Of a stretch of 64,000 nucleotides of DNA, positions 56,159 to 64,000 are shown piece after piece. Within the stretch, counting starts at the first letter, position 1; each line of letters opens with the position of its first letter. The notes below the pieces were generated by a model. That model ran no database searches. It had not been told where the DNA came from and saw nothing but the letters and a program-made list of their open reading frames with translations. The position numbers were made by a program, and so were the translations under genes. The stretch is from NCBI GenBank assembly GCA_035772735.1, contig JASDFA010000019.1:35301001-35365000 (forward strand), in the 5' to 3' direction. This DNA is from Datura wrightii. Lineage: Eukaryota; Streptophyta; Magnoliopsida; Solanales; Solanaceae.

Positions 56159-57364
56159 ATGGCAAGCAGGCAAGAAAAAGGGAAAGGCGCATCAACATCT
56201 GGCGCCGGAAGAAAGAGAATAAGAATGGGTACAGCAGTTCCAGCAGCACCAGTGGTTCCACGTGGCCAACGCCGCCAATACGGAACCAGGTGGGTGATAG
56301 AAGAGGGGAAGAAGTGGTGTGCCAAGCACAAGGAGAGCAAGTACTTCCCCTAACACATAGCACGGGAACCGTTGGCACAGGAGTTCCCTAGGATTGTCCA
56401 CAAGATCGAGGCAGCTGGGCTAAATTTCATCTTTGAAGAGCCCAAGGAATGCAACTTGCACTTTATTCGGGAATTCTATGCCAATTGGAACCCGACTCTC
56501 AAAAGTCACACCATCAAAATCAGAGGGCAAATAGTCACCTTTGAGCCCCACCACCTCAATGCTATCCTAGGGGCGTGGGACATAGACGCCCACGTGCTTC
56601 GACAGCTGAACATCACTCCACCATATGCGGACATCAGAAACACTTTGTGTGGAACCCGATCGACAGCTAGATGGAGCAGACACAAGGAGCGGGGCTACCA
56701 TCAGACTTTGCCCTATTCACAGATGAACAGGGAAGCCAGGATATGGCTTAAGATCGTCTGTTCCTGCCTAATCCCGGGGGTACATATGACAGATGTAACT
56801 CGGGATCATGTATGTCTAGTGTACGCCCTGATGAAAGGGCTGGAGATCAATGTGGGGGCAGTGATTATCTCCGCCATGAAGAGAGCCCGGTTGCATCAGG
56901 GGCACAGATACAGATTTGGTGGACTACTCACCACATTCCTAAGGGGCCTAGAAGTTGAGGAAGAGGCCCTTGACTACATCCTACAGATGGAGCGGTGGGC
57001 CTTAGATGTCACTAAAACTAAGGCACCTGACACCACCCACGGGCCTGTTCTTACACTTGCCGAACGACATGCTCTGGATGATCAGTACATGGCTCGCATG
57101 TACGGGATGCAGATGCTCCTGTTGAGGATAGGAGGGAGGCCGACAATAGAGGAGGAGCTATGGCAGCTTGAGCTAGACTACCCTTTTGGAGAAAATGCCA
57201 GGGCTCTATGCCGAGTGGGGCCAGCTTTTGTAGAGCCCACAGATGATGATGTCCCCACAGACGAGGAGACACGTCGGGAGGACTCCGATGATGACGATGG
57301 GTGTGATTCAGACATGGGACATGAAGCAGCAGCACCTGATGAAGAAGTGGAGTATTTTGATTGA
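56159..57364 (+). pseudogene. PF20167-type 'putative plant transposon protein' ORF
   Basis: 401 codons from ATG 56159 to TGA 57362-57364, interrupted only by TAA at 56351-56353; from there 330 codons are open. N-terminal ~65 residues: basic, Gly/Ser/Arg-rich with 'GRKRIR', possibly a nuclear signal. Middle: 'LHFIREFYANWNP', 'FEPHHLNAILGAWD', 'WLKIVCSCLIPGVH', 'LVYALMKGLEINVGAVIISAM', the domain I associate with PF20167 in plants. Then 'LAERHALDDQYMARMYGMQML' and an acidic tail of ~40 residues rich in Asp/Glu. No obvious signal peptide or membrane anchor, which argues against a true envelope. Homologous to El1 2128-3349 and distantly to H. Function unknown. Confidence 0.8.
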
Positions 57365-57409
57365 TCAGGGAGTTCCACCACCCAATTTTTGTGCTATTTT
57401 AATTTTTGT

Positions 57410-57447
57410 GAACACTGAGGACAGTGTTCGAGATAAGTATGGGGTGG
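57410..57447 (+). promoter_or_regulatory. Hairpin and PPT-like motif 2 after the second ORF
   Basis: GAACACTG-AGGA-CAGTGTTC (57410-57429), a perfect 8-bp stem with a tetraloop 45 nt after the stop codon, followed by ATAAGTATGGGGTGG (57433-57447). El1 2047-2082 matches. Confidence 0.68.
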
Positions 57448-59150
57448 GAGTAGTTAGGTGCTGGTTGTGCTGTTATGTATGTTCTAATCGGTTGTTGTGC
57501 CAGTGAACAAAATTTTCTGAACCTGTGATTTGTGATTGTTAAGTTGTTGTCCTGTATTGTAATTATATGTGAAACTGTTCTGTGTTGCTGAATGTTGCTA
57601 AGATGATATTGTACATATTTTTTTTATCGAAATGATCGATATTTTTAAAAAAAAATTCAATTCTTGGGTTTCTCGGCGTTTGTTTTCGGTTCTTTTACCG
57701 AGAATGGTCCCATTGAACTGAAGTCTTAGTTAGTGATTGTTCCCTATGATGGATGGATGACGACCGTCTTAAGGGAAATGTAGTCGTTAGCAGTAGATTC
57801 TTTTTCATTTATATTATTTTTAAGTTGTTTATCTTTTGTGGGTTGCATCCCAAAAACCTGTAGTTACTTTATGGTTGCGGAATTCTGGTTGCGTGTCGTA
57901 CATGATATTTGAAATGCAAAGGTGATTCGTACGAAAGCATGCAATTTTGTAAATATGTTGAGATACCTAGGCCATAAAGTCGATTCAGTGTGATTAAGGC
58001 TTAATGTTTGAATTCGTGTAATTAGCTGATTGAAGAGTCTATGAATACGTCTGGAATTGAGCATGTGCAATAAGTGTGAAGTGAGGTTTTGTTATTCCAT
58101 GCTATTGTGAAGTGTCTAGAACTTGCCTGGTGTGTGTTCAAAACGAAATGAAGGAGGTGTATTATAGGAAAGGATGTAGGCATTTCTTTGGTTTAATCGA
58201 AAGTTTCTATTTCTCATTATCGTAACAACCTTGATTGTATACCCTAGTCAGCCCGTTGAGCCTTTAGCCTATTATTTTTTTCTTTTGCCGAAAAGTGTAA
58301 ACTGAGCTTAATCCCTTCTTTTCATTAGCCGTATAGTCGATCCAAAACTCTTAAGCGCTTAAGAAGAGAAAATAATTTTCCCAAAGTGTCGAAGAGTGAG
58401 AAAGGTGAAAAGAAAAGAAAAGCAGAGTGATAAAGGGAAAGAAAAGGTTGAAGGTGCACTTGTTAAAAACAAACTATAATGAAGGTGTATGAATAATCTT
58501 TATTGTTGGGTCAAGTGTGCTTAATAACATGGGCCAAACTAAAGAAAAACTTCAAGAATGGGAGGATGAAGGAAGAAACACTGCCCAAGAGTTTGATGGG
58601 ATGTATTGAAAAGGCGCTTAAGGATGCTAGTGGCTATTATTGGCTAGCCCAATATTTACTAGTTCCGTAGCTTACATTACAACCCGTTAAATTCCTACGT
58701 GATCTTACATCACATTTCTTTATATTAGTGGAGTAATACACTAAAGGCAAGCTTATGGGTCGTGACATGATGCATGTGAATTCTTTTGGGAGAGAGAGCG
58801 AAATTGTGTTTATATGCCCCTGCTTGAAATTTTGTGAGTTCATATGCTCAAAAAGGGGAAACTTCTCTTGTGTTTTGAGGGAACACGCTTGAGGAGAGAT
58901 TAAGTTTCGTGTCAGATGTCTTGATCAGCTGATTTGCATGAGTTTGCCAATATCGAGAGTCGATTCTTAAGTTTAGGAGGTCTTGATGTACTGAAGGTCA
59001 TCGCATTGATTGGACCATGCGTGTATTTTTGATGATTTGCTGTATTGAATAATTGGTATGACTGTAGCCTAAATTGTCGAACCAAAGTAGCGAGGTTTGG
59101 GTGTAAATTGCATGAGGTGTAATATTGTTGTTCGAGGACGAACAAGGATT
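57448..59150 (+). other. El2 3' untranslated region
   Basis: 1.7 kb, AT-rich. It holds GATGACGACCGTCTTAAGGG near 57756-57775, conserved in El1 and El3. The remainder is collinear with both. No coding is supported. Confidence 0.75.
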
Positions 59151-59165
59151 TAAGTGTGGGGTAAG
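59151..59165 (+). promoter_or_regulatory. El2 polypurine tract
   Basis: TAAGTGTGGGGTAAG directly before the 3' LTR, identical to El1. Confidence 0.82.
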
Positions 59166-60576
59166 CGATCTTGGGCAAATTTATATGCCCAAGTGATACT
59201 CAAATGTGTCATTTTAGCCTTGTTTATCTATCAATGTTTATACATTCTCATGTGATTGGTAATAAAATGTGAATTTATACTAACCAACATGATTAACATT
59301 GTTTTGCAGGTAAAATGTAATTTTGGGAAGCTAAAATGCATGTTGGAATAGATCGGGGTTGGACTCGGATGTGAGCAAAGGACAAGGCATTGGAAGGCAC
59401 CAAATAAAGAGGATCCGCGATGGAGCCGTGTCACGCTGCCATCGCGGAGGCCTTCTACCTGGATAGGGAATTTTCGGCCTAATTCCAGTAAGGGTTCACG
59501 TTGGGTCCGTGGCATGGTAGCCTAGCTCCGCGTTGCACGCCGTGCCACGTTGGGCCTGATTACCTGAACCCCCAACTTCAAGTGAGGGTCCGCGTCGGTG
59601 GCGTGTCACGGAGGCAGTGCTCCGTGACACGTTGCTTGTTATTCCGGGAAAAATTCCCACTAGTATAAATAGAACACTTAGGTTCATTTTTCAATATATA
59701 GACTTGGTGGAGCAAGAACGTGGGTTACAGGCAGTTGAGGGGACGAAATTATCAGGGTTTTTCTCTCTTTCCTTCTCCTTGAATTCAATTGCGTGTATGT
59801 TTAACACTCATTTAACGATGTTTAATCCACAAACGAGTGGCTAATTCCTCTTCTTGCTGAGGTTAAGAACAATTGTATTGAAATGTGATTGTTGATTAAA
59901 TTGGTTTTTTCATCTTTTCTTCCATGGTTGTTCTATTGATTCTTGTTCTTACTGCATTAATGTGTGGCCAACGTTAATGTATATCAAAAAAGTCCGGTTT
60001 CACTCGAGAGAGCACGAAATTGGAAAGTTGTGAATTAATAGGATATGATCCTTTCTTAGTTTGGGAAAATTGAGAATTGATTTATCTTCAGGATAGAAAT
60101 ATACCTGAAGGTCGTATTTGTCAATTAAGGAACCGGTTTTGTATGGCTAGAACATGAATTTCGTTTAATCACAGAAATGTAGGTGGACGCTTCATGATTC
60201 TTAAGTTGGGTTAAATACGAGAGTTTTAATCCATTGACAGTAGTTCTTGACTAGCAACCGGATGAAAGGTTAACCAAATTATATCGATCATTAATTTCAT
60301 TACATGTTCATTTAACCTCAACATGCTCACATTCATAGTTCAGACTCACATTAGATAATCGTTTTAGACTTAGCATAAAAATTAGAACCTAAAAATATCA
60401 AACTCTTGGTTACACTGTTGTCTTCATTGTTAAAATTAAAATATAGTAACACTTGAGTAGTTCGTTACCTTATCCCAGTCCCTGTGGAATCAATATTTGG
60501 CTTACTTAAGCCACTTTACTACTTGTTCGACCACGTGCACTTGCGTGTAGTTTTATACCCAACAAACGAATGAACA
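59166..60576 (+). repeat. El2 3' LTR
   Basis: 1411 bp, starts CGATCTTGGGC (T of TG changed to C) and ends ACGAATGAACA. Differs from the 5' LTR by scattered substitutions and a 12-bp gap in the hairpin loop. TATA box at 59664-59671. Confidence 0.93.
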
Positions 60577-61386
60577 AGCAAGGCAGCATGAGTATTCGCG
60601 AATATAGTCTCGAGTTTAATCCTTTGGCCCAATATGTTTCAGATAGGATGCAAAATATGAGGGATAGAGTATATTGATGGTATTATGTTTGGGACCCCAT
60701 TTGGTCCGAAGGTGTTTGGGAATGTCTACCCTGACAAAATTATCTACTGCTTGGATGCTAGTGTTTACTCAAAAGACGGACGATCTTATTCATCGTGTCC
60801 CAAGTAATGACAAGGTAGTGGAACAGAGTAAGGAAACCGAGTCGATAAGACTATTTAAGGACCCTCGAGTGCTTGGAGACCCCGGCCAGCCAGAAATTAA
60901 GTTTCTCCTTAAGATTCAGTCTCTACTTTGTCCCTAGATTAGACTACAATTTCTTTTAGCCCCCGTTTACAAGATAGGCAGTGACAGGTTGTGGTAAAAG
61001 CAAAGGTAAAAGAGTAACTTAATGTTTGACACTGATTCTATATGTGAAGTTGTTCAGTTGTGATTTTCACTTTTTTTCTGTGATATTTCCTAATTGTATG
61101 AATGGAAAGGCGGTATTGGAGTAAATTATAACTCCCATGGTAGTTTATTAATGTTCTTAAGATTAGAAAAGTTATCGATTTTATGGTACTAAAGCATGTC
61201 TGTCATACGTTAGACAAATAGATGGAGTTGAGTAAGTATGGTTTGATAAGAAGCGGCAATAGAAAGAGGATGTGCTTATGAAAAATAGAATGTATGTTTA
61301 TGACATGAGGCAAGGAAAAGTTAAACATGTTATGGCTAAAGTTACGGCTACCGAGGTATAACCCACACTCGAGGACGAATGATTTT
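60577..61386 (+). pseudogene. C Gag remainder and tail after El2
   Basis: Resumes with the target copy AGCAA, then 'QGSMSIREYSLEFNPLAQYVSDRM' (60585-60655), the conserved segment of Tekay-type gag ('QGxMSVxEYxLxFxQLxRYAP'). This confirms that El2 inserted in gag. The later part is broken. There is no protease, RT or integrase before the polypurine tract; CGAGGACGAATGA (61371-61383) is the usual sequence just before it. Confidence 0.7.
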
Positions 61387-61399
61387 AAGGGATGGAGGA
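61387..61399 (+). promoter_or_regulatory. C polypurine tract
   Basis: AAGGGATGGAGGA, directly before the 3' LTR start TGTTACACC at 61400. Confidence 0.85.
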
Positions 61400-62388
61400 T
61401 GTTACACCCCAGAATTTTTTATTGTGATTATTTGATAGTTATATGTCATATTAAGGGAATTATGGTTCGTATGTTGTCTGTAGGTGAGGAGGGAAACATG
61501 TGCAAAGGGAAAAGCGAAGATTATGTGAAGTTTGTAAATAAGTGTCAACTTTAAATGGACATATCTCCAAATATATAATGATTCAGAGGTCCTATAGCGT
61601 ATCAAATGAAATATATTGTAGTCTAGTTTATAGTGAAAAAAAATCGCTCATTAATCTGAGTTCGAAGTAAAAAGTTATGCTCGTTTGAAGACAGCACTGT
61701 CGGCTGGAAAAGCGTCGATGCACGCGGGCACCGAGATAGGCAGGCAGCAGGCGCGTGCGCACGCGAGGGCATGTCATATGGGCGCACACGCGGGCACCTC
61801 CCAGCCTACCTATTTGAAGTAATTTTGAGCTAAAAAGTTCATTTCTACTCCATTTCACCTCATTTTTTTTCAAAATTCGCAGAATTAAGAGCTCTATCCA
61901 ATGGTTAAAACAAATTCCAGGTAATAAATCGTATGGATAGGTCAAATTTCGTTATAGTTCAAGCTTGGAAAGGGTTTCTTATGTCGTAAGCTTCTAATCG
62001 TCGAGTTGCTGCATTTTTGGCTGCCAAGATGCTGCATTTTTGGGCAGTAGGTAGGTGAAGTTCTACCTCCATATTGGTGAGAGTTGAGTACAAAAGGAGG
62101 TGGTGTTTTTACTCTTTAAATTATCATGAATTAACAAGTTATGTAGGAAGTGAAGTTGGAACTTATGTGTTGCTTGGGTGTGTAGTGTTGCTGCGGTTTC
62201 GCAGCATGGTTGCTACATTTTTAGAATGGAATTTAGCTTAAGAGGAATCCCATACGGACAGGGGTTATACACAAGTGAAAGGTAAGTGTTCCTACTTGGT
62301 TTATCCGCTCAAATTCGCAAGCTAAAGTAAGGAAATGTCATAAAGTCAATATGTGTTTTATTTGATATTTGACTGAGGTTTCTGCAAC
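61400..62388 (+). repeat. C 3' LTR, truncated
   Basis: Aligned with 45719-46703 at high similarity, then broken off inside GAGGTTTCTGC. The remaining 3.4 kb of LTR are absent. Confidence 0.85.
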
Positions 62389-62743
62389 CTTCTCTAAATC
62401 TTGATCAAATCCTGACTATGGATCACCTAATGGGTCGTGGTATGGACCACGACTCATAATTACTAGTCGTCTGGTTCACTGCCCAACATTTTTGTGGTCT
62501 TAAATTATTCTAGACCATGGGTCATATCATGACTCGTGGGGTTGACCATGACTCGTGGTCACATCCGTGGTAACCCATCCACCAAATTTACCACTAAGTC
62601 CACACGCCTCACCAAAAGTCACTTAAGGACTCATGGTCACCTCCACAGGTAACAGAATGACTCATTTCGTGACCTAGTGCAGATTTTTCAACTTTCTCAA
62701 GTTTAAGTCCCAGGTCTAGTCTTTAAGTTTTTGGGGCATTACA
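62389..62743 (-). repeat. F LTR, start part only (minus-strand Tekay-like)
   Basis: On the minus strand starts TGTAATGCCCC at 62743 with the polypurine tract CAAGGGGGAGATAT beside it (62744-62757). About 355 bp remain before the junction with C. Contains CACGACTCGTGG-like palindromes, as in E. Confidence 0.75.
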
Positions 62744-63019
62744 ATATCTCCCCCTTGAGAATATTAATCCTCAAATGTTGGAAAACACATAGGAAATCAG
62801 CGAATGGCAATCTTTATACACAAATACTGATCATGGAAACTGAAAACTAGCGGAATGACTACCTCTTAACTCGGTCACAAGTATGAACTGAACTTACTAT
62901 CATACATATCTTCATTTACATGAAAGAAACTGAAACATATGAACTAAAGGAAGTTTTGGGGACGGAATGGATACCTTACACTGAAATTGAGTCGGAAGAG
63001 AAAAAATGGGGTTATCTAG

Positions 63020-64000
63020 CTAACATATATGCTTCAGCCTCCCACATAGTACCCTCAACCTGCTGATTCCTCTACAAAACATTGACCGAAACTACTTCCT
63101 TGTTTCTCAGCTTACGAACCTTACGGTTCAAGATCTCGACTAGGGCTTCCTCTTATGATAGACTATATTTAACTCCCGTACTGTCCAATGGCACAATTGA
63201 AATTGGATAACCGATGCACTTCTTCAATAGTGACACATAGAATACTAGGTGCACAGATGCCAATTTTGAAGGTAATTCCAGCTCATAAGCTACCTTACCA
63301 ATTCGCCTTACAATTCTGTAGGGTCCCACATATCTCAGGCTGAGCTTTCCCTTCTTCCCAAATCTCATCACCCCTTTAATGGGTGAAATTTCTAGATAGA
63401 CCCAGTCATCCACAGAAAACTCCAATTCTCTTCTCCTTATATCAGCATAAGATTTTTGATGACTCTGAGGTTTTTCCAATCTCTCTTTGATGAGTTGTAC
63501 CTTCTGCATAGCTTCATGAACCAAGTCAGGTCCAATGATAGCAGCTTCACCAACCTCAAACCACCCAATAGGATATTTGCACCTCCTACCATACAATGCC
63601 TCAAACGGGGCCATTTGGATACTGGAGTGGTAATTGTTGTTGTACGCAAACTCGATAAAGGGAAAGTGGTCATCCCAACTTTCCCTGAAATCGATCGCGC
63701 ACACTTTCAACAAATCTTCTAGGGTCTTAATAGCCCACTAAGCTTGCCCATCTGTCTGTAGGTGAAACATTGTGCTGAGCTGGACCATTGTGCTGAGCTG
63801 GACCTGGGTACCAAGTCCCTTCTAAAAAGACTTCTAGAAATGGGAGGTAAACTGGGTACCTCTATCTGAAAGAATGGATAATGGCACCCATGAAGTCTGA
63901 CCAACTCCCAAATATAAATCCTAGCATAGTCATCAGCTGAATCTATAGTTTTAACTGAGAGGAAATGTGCTGACTTAGTCATCTAGTCTACTACTACCTA
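63020..64000 (-). pseudogene. F integrase and chromodomain
   Basis: Minus strand. From the window edge: 'KSAHFLSVKTIDSADDYARIYIWELVRLHG', then a frame change so the 'SIISDRG' motif is lost. A stretch containing an 18-bp duplication follows. Then the 186-codon open frame 63713-63153: 'SWDDHFPFIEFAYNNNYHSSIQMAPFEALYGRRC' and 'MRFGKKGKLSLRYVGPYRIVRRIGKVAYELELP', ending 'SLLKKCIGYP'. Chromodomain residues continue to about 63020 ('ALVEILDRKVRKLRNKEVVSV', 'WEAEA'). A relative of E, less decayed in this part. Confidence 0.85.
63769..63804. repeat. 18-bp tandem duplication in F integrase
   Basis: ATTGTGCTGAGCTGGACC occurs twice in a row (63769-63786, 63787-63804); E has a single such segment. The unit is a multiple of three, so it adds six residues without shifting the frame. 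Confidence 0.92.

Larger units (their letters stand above)
50845..60576 (+). mobile_element. El2: Athila-like RT-less retrotransposon with second ORF
   Basis: 9732 bp, perfect AGCAA duplications (50840-50844 and 60577-60581). LTRs 1423 and 1411 bp that look very similar, so this is the youngest element here. Order: LTR, tRNA-Asp primer site, gag and protease in one frame, hairpin, leader with promoter-like and splice-donor-like features, PF20167-type ORF, untranslated region, polypurine tract, LTR. No RT, RNase H or integrase. Same family and layout as El1. Confidence 0.93.
45719..62388 (+). mobile_element. C: long-LTR, short-body Gypsy element, split by El2
   Basis: 5' LTR 45719-50167 (4449 bp), initiator-Met primer site, gag fragment, El2 insertion (50845-60576), gag remainder, polypurine tract, and the first 989 bp of the 3' LTR (61400-62388). 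Removing El2 and one target copy leaves only about 1.2 kb between the LTRs, with no pol. Inserted into the integrase of E; the flank before it is GAATC. The right end is lost at the junction with F. Confidence 0.82.

Noticed and set aside
1..64000. CRISPR array, tRNA, rRNA or ordinary host gene
   Set aside because: No array of regular direct repeats with unique spacers and no clover-leaf or rRNA sequence was noticed, and every long open frame falls in a retroelement.

Overview
The window is plant nuclear repeat DNA. Nearly every base can be assigned to nested, decayed LTR retrotransposons of the Ty3/Gypsy (Metaviridae) type, and I found no ordinary host gene, rRNA, tRNA or CRISPR array. Evidence for a plant: chromodomain-carrying integrases of the Tekay/Del type, Athila-type gag-protease proteins, a 'putative plant transposon protein' domain (PF20167-like, recognised by eye), primer sites for tRNA-Asp and initiator tRNA-Met, and stop codons that look like C-to-T decay. 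The gag and PF20167-type proteins resemble ones common in Solanaceae genomes; that family assignment is only a moderate guess from memory.

Layout, left to right. (1) Below 1 to 7886, minus strand: El1, an Athila-like element with gag, protease and a PF20167-type ORF but no reverse transcriptase or integrase. It sits in an older, related LTR (7887-8389), which follows directly on the end of a Tekay-like pol with its LTR (8390-10914). (2) 11144-15014: a Tekay-like LTR followed by a second copy lacking its 5' part. (3) 15549-35640: a decayed element 'H' (PF20167-like ORF plus gag-protease remnants), split by El3 (16143-33045, target duplication ACACC). El3's 5' LTR is itself split by a complete but dead Tekay-like element 'D' (17523-26763, target duplication ATTTA). 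(4) 35710-62388: a Russian-doll nest. C' (LTR plus gag) is interrupted by G (Athila-like LTR and RT). G is interrupted by E (minus-strand Tekay-like), E by C (4.4-kb LTR), and C by El2 (50845-60576, target duplication AGCAA). (5) 62389-64000: F, the end of another minus-strand Tekay-like element.

The most interesting material is the El1/El2/El3 group. All three have Athila-type ends, gag and protease but lack RT, RNase H and integrase, so they must have been copied in trans. El1 and El2 keep the same second transcription-unit-like module: an LTR-like hairpin, a CT-rich leader, a conserved splice donor, a PF20167-type ORF with an acidic tail, and extra copies of the polypurine-tract motif. Comparing El1, El2, El3 and H also shows a small hairpin with two compensatory base-pair changes just after the protease gene, which suggests selection on an RNA structure.

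Limits: boundaries were found by eye. Target duplications and LTR ends were checked base by base where stated. Domain names rest on remembered family motifs; no database search was run.
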